NCBI RefSeq assembly: GCF_018128965.1 | Contig: NZ_JAAEDH010000018.1 | Span: 1-64,000 of the forward strand | Direction of reading: 5' to 3' | Source: Plastoroseomonas arctica | Lineage (GTDB): Bacteria > Pseudomonadota > Alphaproteobacteria > Acetobacterales > Acetobacteraceae | Length of the DNA stretch: 64,000 nt | Shown here: positions 55,027-62,216 of the stretch, in pieces | Layout: every line of letters starts with the position of its first letter | How positions within the stretch are numbered: the stretch's first letter is position 1 | Translations under genes and position numbers: made by a program | The notes under the pieces: generated by a model | The model's database searches: none | What the model saw: the letters and a program-made list of their open reading frames with translations, nothing else | What the model was told of the DNA's origin: nothing

Positions 55027-55171
55027 GGGCGGCTCGGCTCGGGCTCTGCCGCCTACCCAGGCATGTTCCACACGAGAGTGCCGCGTGATTGAGCGGACGT
55101 GTCACGGAGCGCCACAAACGGACTCGTGAACGGCTTGTTGGCGCCCGAAGGCACGGCGCAGCATCATCGAC

Positions 55172-55726
55172 ATGTCCTCCGCATCGACATCGCAGCGAAC
55201 GCCCTGGCCCCTGATGGGGCGGCTTGCGCGCGGCGCGCTCGCCGGGCTCCGCCGCGCCATCGACGTCACGTTGATCGGCCTGCTCGGGATCATGGTGGTG
55301 CTGATCTTCGCGCAGGTGGTCGCGCGCTACTTATTCAACAATTCCATCGCCGCGGCCGATGAGGCGGCGACCTTCGCGCAGATCTGGATGGTGCTGCTGG
55401 GCTCGGGCTACGCCATGCGCCAGCGGATGCATGTCAGCATCGAGCTGGTGATCGAACGCCTGCCGCTGTTTGCCGCGCGGCTGTTGCTGGTGCCCGTCGC
55501 GGGGCTGTGCCTGTGGTTCCTCTGGGTCGTGTTCGAGGGCGGGATGCTGCTGATGGAGGTGGGTGCCTGGCAGACCAGCCCCGGCCTCCAGGTGCCGATG
55601 AGCATCCCCTACGGCATGCTGCCGGTGGGGGCCGCCTATTTCGGGCTGGAGGCTGCGCTCGCCTTCGGCGCGGCCATCCTGGGGATCGAGCCGGTGGTCT
55701 CCGGCGGCGGCGTGCGCGTGGATTGA
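55172..55726 (+). CDS. dctQ: TRAP transporter small permease (DctQ)
   Basis: A 184-residue membrane protein with four hydrophobic helices; the first begins VTLIGLLGIMVVLIFAQVVARYLFNN and is followed by ADEAATFAQIWMVLLGSGYAMRQRMHV, the DctQ signature. It forms the small subunit of a sodium-driven TRAP transporter. The start could be the ATG at 55172 or a later one; no strong ribosome site distinguishes them. The large permease gene begins one base after its stop. Confidence 0.9.
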   Translation: MSSASTSQRTPWPLMGRLARGALAGLRRAIDVTLIGLLGIMVVLIFAQVVARYLFNNSIAAADEAATFAQIWMVLLGSGYAMRQRMHVSIELVIERLPLFAARLLLVPVAGLCLWFLWVVFEGGMLLMEVGAWQTSPGLQVPMSIPYGMLPVGAAYFGLEAALAFGAAILGIEPVVSGGGVRVD

Positions 55727-55727
55727 G

Positions 55728-57014
55728 ATGGGCCTGACCTTCGGCTCCTTCACCCTGCTGCTGGTCGCCGGCGCGCCGATGGTCTTCGTGCTCGGCGTCG
55801 CTGCCGCGCTGACCTTGGCGATGGTGACCGAAGTGCCGATGGTTGTGGTGGCGCAGCGCCTCTACAACGGGCTCGACAGCTTCCCGCTGATGGCGATCCC
55901 GTTCTTCATCCTCTCCGGCCTCATCATGGAGCATGGCGGGCTGGCCAAGGCGATTGTGGGGCTGGCGGCGGCGCTGGTTGGCTGGGTGCGCGGGTCCCTG
56001 TTCATGGTGGCGACGCTGACCTCGACCTTCCTGTCGGGGATTTCGGGTTCGGGCAGCGCGGATACCGCCGCCGTCTCCTCCATCCTGCTGCCGGAGATGC
56101 GCAGGCGTGGCTACGACATCGACTATTCCGTGGCGGTGGTCGCGGCCGCCGGCGCGCTGGGGCCGATCATCCCGCCCTCGATCATCATGGTGGTCCTCGC
56201 CATGGTGTGCGACCTCTCGGTAGGCGCGATGTTTTTGGGCGGCATCATCCCCGGGCTGATCGCCTCGCTGGGGCTGATGGTGACGCACTACATCTACGCG
56301 AGCCGCGACAAGGCGCGTTATACGGACACCGAGCCCTTCTCCGTGCCGCGGCTGCGCGTGGCCTTCGTGAAGGCCATTCCCGCGCTGGTGCTCCCGGTCA
56401 TCATCGTGGGCGGCATCGTCGGCGGCGTGGTCACGCCCACCGAGGCGGGGGTGCTGGCCGTGGCCGCCGGGCTCACCATCGACCTGCTGATCTACAAGGA
56501 GCTGAAGCTTTCCTCGCTGCCGCAGCTGATGCTGCGCACGGTGGGGATCTCGGCCGCGGTGATGATCATCGTCGGCACCTCCTCCATCTTCGCCTGGCTG
56601 GTCGCGATCCAGAACGTGCCGGCGATGATCACCGGCTGGTTCGACGCGGTGGGCGGCAACAAATACCTGTTCCTGCTGATGGTGAACCTGCTGATGCTGT
56701 TCGTCGGCATGTGCTTCGAGGAGATCTCGGCGCTGCTGATCCTGATGCCGGTGCTGATGCCGGTGGCGATCGGCCTCGGCATCGACCCGCTGCATTTCGG
56801 GCTGGTGATGTCGATCAACCTCTCGATCGGGTTGGTGGCACCGCCCTACGGGATATGCATGTTCGTGGCCTGCACGGTGGCCCGCCGCCCGGTGGGCGCG
56901 GTGGCGCGGGTGATCTGGATCCCGCTGATCCCGTTGGTCGCGGTGCTGATGCTGTGCACCTATGTGCCGGAGGTGGTCATGTGGCTGCCCCGGCTGGTTC
57001 TCGGAAGGGGGTAG
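55728..57014 (+). CDS. dctM: TRAP transporter large permease (DctM)
   Basis: A 428-residue protein with about twelve hydrophobic segments. PLMAIPFFILSGLIMEHGGLAKAIV and STFLSGISGSGSADTAAVSSILLPEMRRRGYD are conserved in DctM; LGPIIPPSIIMVVLAMVCDLSVG and VTPTEAGVLAVAAG follow. It moves the ligand delivered by DctP, coupled to sodium. It lies between dctQ and dctP with almost no spacing, so the three form one operon. Confidence 0.95.
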   Translation: MGLTFGSFTLLLVAGAPMVFVLGVAAALTLAMVTEVPMVVVAQRLYNGLDSFPLMAIPFFILSGLIMEHGGLAKAIVGLAAALVGWVRGSLFMVATLTSTFLSGISGSGSADTAAVSSILLPEMRRRGYDIDYSVAVVAAAGALGPIIPPSIIMVVLAMVCDLSVGAMFLGGIIPGLIASLGLMVTHYIYASRDKARYTDTEPFSVPRLRVAFVKAIPALVLPVIIVGGIVGGVVTPTEAGVLAVAAGLTIDLLIYKELKLSSLPQLMLRTVGISAAVMIIVGTSSIFAWLVAIQNVPAMITGWFDAVGGNKYLFLLMVNLLMLFVGMCFEEISALLILMPVLMPVAIGLGIDPLHFGLVMSINLSIGLVAPPYGICMFVACTVARRPVGAVARVIWIPLIPLVAVLMLCTYVPEVVMWLPRLVLGRG

Positions 57015-57017
57015 TCG

Positions 57018-57995
57018 ATGGGACATGTGACGAGGCGGATGCTCGGCGGCGGCCTGGCCGCGGCCTGGATCGCGCGGCCAGCGCTCGCGCAGACCATGGT
57101 GCTGCGCGCGGCGCACACCAACGCCATCGGCGAGGTCCAGGATGAGGGCCTGAAGTTCATGGACCGGCGCCTGCGGGAGATCACCTCCGGCCGGCTCGGG
57201 CTGCAGATCTACCCCAATGGGCAGTTGGGCAATGAGCTGCCGATGGTCGAGGGCGTGGCGCTGGGCACCATCGACCTGGCGGTGCCGTCTCACGCGGCGT
57301 TCGCGAATTTCGTGCGCGAGTACCAGCTGCTCGACATGCCCTTCCTGATCCGCGACTACGCGCATCTGGCCCGGGTCGCGGGCACGCCGGCGATCGGGCA
57401 ATTGGCGACCGCGGCGCAGGCGCGGGGCTTCCGCGTGCTTGGCCTGTATTCCTCCGGCGTGCGGCACATCATGACGCGCGATCCGGTGAACACCATGGCG
57501 GACCTGCGCGGCAAGAAGATCCGCACCCAGCAGAACCCGGTGCATGTCGCCGCCTTCAACGCCTTTGGCGCCAACGCCACGCCGCTCGCCTATGGCGAGC
57601 TGTACAGCGCCATACAGGTTGGCGTCGTCGATGGCGCCGAGGCTGCCTACACCAATTTCGTCGCGCAGAAATTCTATGAGGTGGCGAAGTACTGGACCAC
57701 CGTTGGCTGGCTCAGCCTAACGGCGCCGGTGGTGCTCAGCGAGCGCAAGTTCCAGTCCCTGGCCCCCGATCTCCGCGCCGCCCTGGTCCAGGCCGGCGAG
57801 GAGAGCGCGGTGTTCGAACGCCAGTTCGTCGTCGATGGCGAAGCCCAGCTTGCGCAACAGGTGCGCGGCTTCGGCGTGACCATCGTGGACCCGGACAAGG
57901 CGCCGTTCCAGGCCGCCGCGCGTCCGCTCTATGACCGCTTCCTGCAGACCGATGCGGACAAGGCGCGGCTGCGGATGGTGCAGGAGACCGCGTAA
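57018..57995 (+). CDS. dctP: TRAP transporter solute-binding protein (DctP)
   Basis: A 325-residue periplasmic receptor. Signal peptide HVTRRMLGGGLAAAWIARPALAQ has a twin-arginine-like pair. The mature protein has VLRAAHTNAIGEVQDEGLKFM, IYPNGQLGNELPMVEGVALGTID, DLRGKKIRTQQNPVH (with the ligand carboxylate-binding Arg) and YGELYSAIQVGVVDGAEAAYTNF, all standard for DctP. The ligand is probably a carboxylate. Its TAA overlaps the dioxygenase ATG (TAATG). Confidence 0.93.
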   Translation: MGHVTRRMLGGGLAAAWIARPALAQTMVLRAAHTNAIGEVQDEGLKFMDRRLREITSGRLGLQIYPNGQLGNELPMVEGVALGTIDLAVPSHAAFANFVREYQLLDMPFLIRDYAHLARVAGTPAIGQLATAAQARGFRVLGLYSSGVRHIMTRDPVNTMADLRGKKIRTQQNPVHVAAFNAFGANATPLAYGELYSAIQVGVVDGAEAAYTNFVAQKFYEVAKYWTTVGWLSLTAPVVLSERKFQSLAPDLRAALVQAGEESAVFERQFVVDGEAQLAQQVRGFGVTIVDPDKAPFQAAARPLYDRFLQTDADKARLRMVQETA

Positions 57996-58882
57996 TGGGC
58001 GCCGGCCTCATGCAATGGCGCGCGGCCGCCGCGCGCCGCGGCCTGACCCTGCGGGAGCTGGAGCCGTCGATCGGCATCGAGATCGGCGGCATCGACCTGA
58101 TGGCGCCGGAGGATGCGGAGCTCACCGCCATCCTGCGTGGCGCCTGTGTCGAGCGGACGCTGCTGTTGATCCGCGGTCAGCAGCATCTGACGCCGGCAGG
58201 CTATGTGGATTTTGCACGCCGCTTCGGCGGCACGCTCGATCTCTCCAGCCGGCGCGACATGTGCCTGCGAGACCACCACGAGGTCTTTGTCGTCGGCAAC
58301 GTGTTCGAGAATGGCAAGCCCGCTGGTGCCCCGAAGGTCGGGCTGAACTGGCACACGGATCACTACCACCTGGCGATCCCTGCGCTGTTCACCTTCCTCC
58401 ACGCGATCCAGATCCCGCCCGCCGCCGGCGAGACGACCTACGCCAACGGCATCGCCGCCTGGGAAGCGCTGCCGTCCGAGATGCAGGCGCGCATCCGCGG
58501 CCTGCGCGTGTGCCACAGCCGCGCCAAGCTCTACCGCGCGCTGTTCCCCGACGCGACCGAGCAGCAATGCCTCGATGAGGCGGCGCGCTTCCCGGATGTG
58601 GTGCATCCGCTGGTCCGCACCCATCCGGAATCCGGGCGCCGCGGCCTCTACCTCGGTGGCGAATGGGGCTCGGAAATCGAAGGCGAGGACCCCGCGCTGT
58701 TCGGCGATTTGCTCGCGCACATGATCAAGCCCGACTTCACCCACAAGCACCGCTGGATGCCGGGCGACGTGCTGATGAGCGACAATCGCTGCTCGCTGCA
58801 CCGCGCCTCGGAATGGGACCAGGGGCAGCACACGCGCCGACTGCACCGCATCATCCTGCTCGACGAGATGCGGCCCGAGTAG
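57995..58882 (+). CDS. TauD/TfdA-type 2-oxoglutarate-dependent dioxygenase
   Basis: A 295-residue Fe(II)/2-oxoglutarate dioxygenase. The facial triad is His120 and Asp122 in NWHTDHYHLAIP with His269 in NRCSLHRAS; Arg281 or Arg282 downstream would bind 2-oxoglutarate. Family members hydroxylate taurine, alkyl sulfates, aryloxyalkanoates and similar acids. Coupled translation with a TRAP transporter suggests that it acts on the imported acid. It converges with the RNA methyltransferase gene at 58888. Exact substrate unknown. Confidence 0.9.
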   Translation: MGAGLMQWRAAAARRGLTLRELEPSIGIEIGGIDLMAPEDAELTAILRGACVERTLLLIRGQQHLTPAGYVDFARRFGGTLDLSSRRDMCLRDHHEVFVVGNVFENGKPAGAPKVGLNWHTDHYHLAIPALFTFLHAIQIPPAAGETTYANGIAAWEALPSEMQARIRGLRVCHSRAKLYRALFPDATEQQCLDEAARFPDVVHPLVRTHPESGRRGLYLGGEWGSEIEGEDPALFGDLLAHMIKPDFTHKHRWMPGDVLMSDNRCSLHRASEWDQGQHTRRLHRIILLDEMRPE

Positions 58883-58887
58883 GCGGC

Positions 58888-60129
58888 CTACAGCGAGAAG
58901 ACGGCCACCGCCTCGATCTGCGCGGACCAGAGGAACTGGTCAATGAGTTGCACCGAGACCAGGCGGTACCCGGCCTCGGCCAGCACCGCCGCGTCTCGGC
59001 CCAGCGCCACCGCATTGCAGGAGACGTAGATGATGCGTGGCACCTTCGCGCGCGCCAGGTGCGGGATCTGGTCGGGCGCGCCGGCAAACGGCGGGTCCAG
59101 CACCACGGCCGCAAGCCCGGCAAGGTCCGCCGCCAACAAGGGCTGCCGCGCGAGGTCGCGCCGCACCGCCTTCACCCGGGCGCCAACCGCGCGCACCCCG
59201 GCGTCCATGGCGGCGACGGCATCGGCCGCGCCTTCGTAACCCGTGACGATGCCGCGCGCCGAAAGCGGCAGGGAGAGCGTCCCGAGCCCGGCGAAGAGGT
59301 CCGCGATGCGCGCCTTGGCTGCCAGCTTGTCAGGCAGCCCCGCGAGTACCGCCGCGATGATCGCCGCCTCGCCCTCCGGGCTCGCCTGCAGGAAGGCGCC
59401 AGGCGGCGGGGCGACGGTGAGGCCGCCGACCTTGGTGCGCACCGGCGCGCGCTGCGCGGCCGTCTCCGGCGTGCCGTCCTTCAGCGCCCAGGCGATGCGC
59501 GGCAGGCCATGCGCCTCAGCGAAGGACGCGAGCGCCGCGCGGCCCTGCGCCTCGAGCGGGCCATCCGTGCGCAACAGCAGGTCCGGCCCGGTGTCGAGCA
59601 GGTTCAGCACCGCGGAACCCTCGCGCTTCAACGCCGGCAGCCGACGCAACGCCTCGCCCAGCGGCGCAAGCAGCGCGACCAAAGCGGGGTCCAGCACCGC
59701 GCAGGTGTCGATATCGACCAGGCTGCCCTCGACGCGCTTGTGGAAGCCCAGGCGAAGGGCAGGGCCCTCGCGGCGAATGGCGAGGTCGGCGCGCCGCCGA
59801 CGTGCGGGGGGCGTCACGACGGGCGCGAGCATGGTGGGGTTCGCGAAGCCGGCGCGGGTGAGGGCGTCGGCCAGGCGCGCCTGCTTCCAGGCGATGGTCG
59901 GTGCCTCCGCCCAATGCTGCGTCGCGCAGCCGCCGCAGCCCTCGTCGAAATGCGGGCAGGGGGGGACGACGCGGTCGGGGCTCGGCACGACGATCACGTC
60001 GAATTCGGCGCGGTCGCGGCTGACGAGGGTGGCCGAGACGCGCTCGCCGGGAAGGGTGCGCGCGATGTAGAGCGGGCCCTCGGCGACGCCGTCGCCGGAG
60101 GCGCCCATGCGCAGGATGGTGGTTTCCAT
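58888..60129 (-). CDS. Class I SAM-dependent RNA (uracil-5-)methyltransferase, RlmD/TrmA family
   Basis: A 413-residue methyltransferase for tRNA or rRNA uracil C5. A short TRAM-like N-terminus precedes Fe-S cysteines Cys58, Cys65 and Cys68 (PPCPHFDEGCGGCATQ) and a fourth in DIDTCAVLDP, as in RlmD/RlmCD. The SAM domain has IADLFAGLGTLSLPL, and catalytic Cys371 lies in YVSCNAVALGRD (usual SCNP; here SCNA). The start is placed at ATG 60129, which begins the family homology; eleven extra codons upstream come from the intergenic hairpin element and are not coding. No good ribosome site precedes it. Confidence 0.85.
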   Translation of the reverse strand: METTILRMGASGDGVAEGPLYIARTLPGERVSATLVSRDRAEFDVIVVPSPDRVVPPCPHFDEGCGGCATQHWAEAPTIAWKQARLADALTRAGFANPTMLAPVVTPPARRRRADLAIRREGPALRLGFHKRVEGSLVDIDTCAVLDPALVALLAPLGEALRRLPALKREGSAVLNLLDTGPDLLLRTDGPLEAQGRAALASFAEAHGLPRIAWALKDGTPETAAQRAPVRTKVGGLTVAPPPGAFLQASPEGEAAIIAAVLAGLPDKLAAKARIADLFAGLGTLSLPLSARGIVTGYEGAADAVAAMDAGVRAVGARVKAVRRDLARQPLLAADLAGLAAVVLDPPFAGAPDQIPHLARAKVPRIIYVSCNAVALGRDAAVLAEAGYRLVSVQLIDQFLWSAQIEAVAVFSL

Positions 60130-60135
60130 GAATAA

Positions 60136-60184
60136 GCGGCGGGGAAAGGAATTTCCCCGCACCCCTTTCTCTTATTTTTGGCTA
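60136..60184 (-). repeat. Intergenic hairpin element, inverted copy (copy 3)
   Basis: On the minus strand the sequence starts with the TAG stop of the SAM methyltransferase (60184-60182), then CCAAAAATAAGAG, and forms the stem GCGGGGAAA/TTTCCCCGC (60160-60152 with 60147-60139; loop TTCC). It matches the elements at 3109 and 28409. No long U-run follows (CGCTTATTC), so read-through is likely. The hairpin ends nine bases before the RNA methyltransferase ATG and occupies the place of its ribosome site. Confidence 0.7.
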
Positions 60185-60979
60185 CTGGGGCGAGCCGGGA
60201 ACGCGGCCGCGCACGGCGTTGGCGCGAGCCTGGCACTGGATGCGGCCGGAGGCGTCGATGGTCAGGGAGTCGCCGACCCGAGACTTGACCAGGTCGACAT
60301 CACCGGGGGCCATCGCGGCCAGGGACGGATTCATGCCGCCCGAGCCGGTGCTGGATATCCAGAAATCCTCGAAATCATCGAAGCTGCGCCTGGCGATGAT
60401 CTCGCGCGTCTCGACCTCTTCAAGGCCCGCTGCGGTCCACAGCGCATGCAAGGCCGGAAGGGTGCTCACGGCGGCGTTTGGGGGCAGGGCCGGGAAGCCG
60501 CCAAGAAGCCGCATCTCGCGCTGGATCGGATCGAAGGGGAAGCCGCCGCCCAGGATGTCCCAGGCATAGGCGGTGACCATACCGCCAGGGCGCGTGACGC
60601 GCACCATCTCGGCCACGCCCTTTGCCGGGTCGGGCACGAAGAAAATCACCAGCGCCATCACCGCGGCGTCGAAGCGGTGGTCGGGAAAGGGCAGCGCCAT
60701 GGCGTCGCCCTGCTGGAAGACCGCGCCCTCCGCGCCCGCCCGCAGGCGGGCGAAGCTGATCTGGCCCTCGGAGGGATCGATCCCCTGCGCCTCGGACGGT
60801 GCGCATCGCTCCATCAGAAGCTCGGTGAAGGCCCCATTGCCGCAGCCGACATCGACCCAGGCGAGGCCCGCTTCGGGCGCGAGCCAATCGAGGAAGGTTT
60901 GCCCGGCGTCGCGGCTCCACACACCCATCGCGCGCTCGTAGACGGCGCCGTCATCGAAGCGGATGGTGGGTTGGCTCAT
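60182..60979 (-). CDS. Class I SAM-dependent methyltransferase (Methyltransf_11-like)
   Basis: A 265-residue small-molecule or lipid methyltransferase. Motif I is WVDVGCGNGAFTELL (about 41-55), motif II GIDPSEGQISFAR, then GDAMALPFPDHRFDAAVM and MVRVTRPGGMVTAYAWD. The C-terminal half is less conserved and contains a Gly/Ser-rich stretch near residue 220. Substrate cannot be assigned. It lies four bases after the glutaryl-CoA dehydrogenase gene on the same strand and before the RNA methyltransferase, so it is probably part of that operon. Confidence 0.85.
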   Translation of the reverse strand: MSQPTIRFDDGAVYERAMGVWSRDAGQTFLDWLAPEAGLAWVDVGCGNGAFTELLMERCAPSEAQGIDPSEGQISFARLRAGAEGAVFQQGDAMALPFPDHRFDAAVMALVIFFVPDPAKGVAEMVRVTRPGGMVTAYAWDILGGGFPFDPIQREMRLLGGFPALPPNAAVSTLPALHALWTAAGLEEVETREIIARRSFDDFEDFWISSTGSGGMNPSLAAMAPGDVDLVKSRVGDSLTIDASGRIQCQARANAVRGRVPGSPQ

Positions 60980-60983
60980 GCCC

Positions 60984-62204
60984 TCAGCCGAAGGCGTTCA
61001 GGCCGGTCTGCGCGCGCCCCAGGATCAAGGCGTGCACGTCATGCGTGCCCTCATAGGTGTTGACCGTCTCAAGGTTCATGACGTGGCGGATGACGTGATA
61101 CTCGTCGACGATGCCGTTGCCGCCATGCATGTCGCGCGCGACACGCGCGATGTCGAGCGACTTGCCGCAATTGTTGCGCTTGACGAGGCTGATCATCTCC
61201 GGCGCGACCTTGTGCTCGTCGAACAGCCGGCCCACGCGCAACACAGCCTGCAGGCCCAGCGTGATCTCGGTCTGCATGTCGGCGAGCTTCTTCTGCACCA
61301 GCTGGGTGGCCGCCAAGGGCTTGCCGAACATGATCCGGTTGAGCGTGTAGTCGCGCGCGGCGTGCCAGCAGAACTCGGCCGCACCAAGCGCGCCCCAGGC
61401 GATTCCGTAGCGCGCGCGGTTGAGGCAGGAGAAGGGGCCGGCCAGCGACTTCACGCCGGGCAGCCGGTTCTCCTCGGGGACGAAAACCTCATCCATCATG
61501 ATCATCCCCGTCACCGACGCACGAAGGCTGAACTTGCCCTCGATCTTGGGGAAGGAGAGGCCCTTCATCCCGCGCTCTAGGATGAAGCCGCGCAGGACGC
61601 CCTCATCATCCTTGGCCCAGACCACGGCGAGATCGGCGATCGGCGAATTGGTGATCCAGGTCTTCGACCCGCTCACCAGGTAACCGCCATCGACCTTCTT
61701 CGCGCGCGTGCGCATCGAGGATGGGTCGGACCCCGCATCCGGTTCGGTCAGGCCGAAGCAGCCGACCCATTCGCCGGTGCGCAGCTTGGGAAGGAACTTG
61801 TCCTTCTGCGCGTCGGAGCCGAAGGCGTGGATCGGGAACATCACCAGCGAGGACTGCACCGAGAAGGCGGAGCGATAGCCGCTATCGACCCGCTCCACTT
61901 CGCGCGCCATCAACCCGTAGGCCACGTAGGACACGCCGGCGCAGCCATGGCTGTCCAGCGTGGCGCCCAAAAAGCCCATCTCGCCAAACTCGTTCATGAT
62001 CTCGCGGTCGAACTTTTCATGGCGATTGGCCATGAGGATCCGCGGCATCAGCTTCTCCTGGCAGAACGCGTGCGCCGCGTCGCGGATCATGCGCTCGTCT
62101 TCGGTGAGCTGCTCATCGAGCAGAAGCGCATCGTCCCACTGGAAGGGCGACGTCGACGGCTTGTTGCCAGCGGCGCTCTGAGCGGGCGCGTTGATGACGT
62201 TCAT
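60984..62204 (-). CDS. gcdH: Glutaryl-CoA dehydrogenase (acyl-CoA dehydrogenase family)
   Basis: A 406-residue flavoenzyme that oxidises and decarboxylates glutaryl-CoA to crotonyl-CoA in lysine, tryptophan and glutarate breakdown. Marks of this subgroup: [25 protein letters not shown] at the N-terminus, [49 protein letters not shown] and the catalytic Glu in [21 protein letters not shown]. These match GcdH closely. It lies between the DEAD-box helicase and a methyltransferase; no glutarate transporter is adjacent. Confidence 0.93.
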   Translation of the reverse strand: MNVINAPAQSAAGNKPSTSPFQWDDALLLDEQLTEDERMIRDAAHAFCQEKLMPRILMANRHEKFDREIMNEFGEMGFLGATLDSHGCAGVSYVAYGLMAREVERVDSGYRSAFSVQSSLVMFPIHAFGSDAQKDKFLPKLRTGEWVGCFGLTEPDAGSDPSSMRTRAKKVDGGYLVSGSKTWITNSPIADLAVVWAKDDEGVLRGFILERGMKGLSFPKIEGKFSLRASVTGMIMMDEVFVPEENRLPGVKSLAGPFSCLNRARYGIAWGALGAAEFCWHAARDYTLNRIMFGKPLAATQLVQKKLADMQTEITLGLQAVLRVGRLFDEHKVAPEMISLVKRNNCGKSLDIARVARDMHGGNGIVDEYHVIRHVMNLETVNTYEGTHDVHALILGRAQTGLNAFG

Positions 62205-62216
62205 GGGCGTTTCTCC

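Noticed and set aside
53821-55071. A long N-terminal extension of metallo-beta-lactamase-fold paralogue B
   Set aside because: It is antisense to the methyltransferase gene, and a clear signal peptide begins at 53820.
55027-55171. A small RNA or tRNA in the gap before dctQ
   Set aside because: No cloverleaf, T-loop sequence or strong hairpin is visible; I see nothing certain in this gap.
55434-57545. A 703-codon open frame on the minus strand opposite the TRAP transporter genes
   Set aside because: It is antisense to three well-supported genes. Its His/Arg/Asp/Gln-rich translation is what the complement of codons for hydrophobic residues gives at high GC.
60130-60162. Eleven extra N-terminal codons of the RNA methyltransferase
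   Set aside because: They are encoded by the intergenic hairpin repeat; the same residues appear when the other repeat copies are translated.
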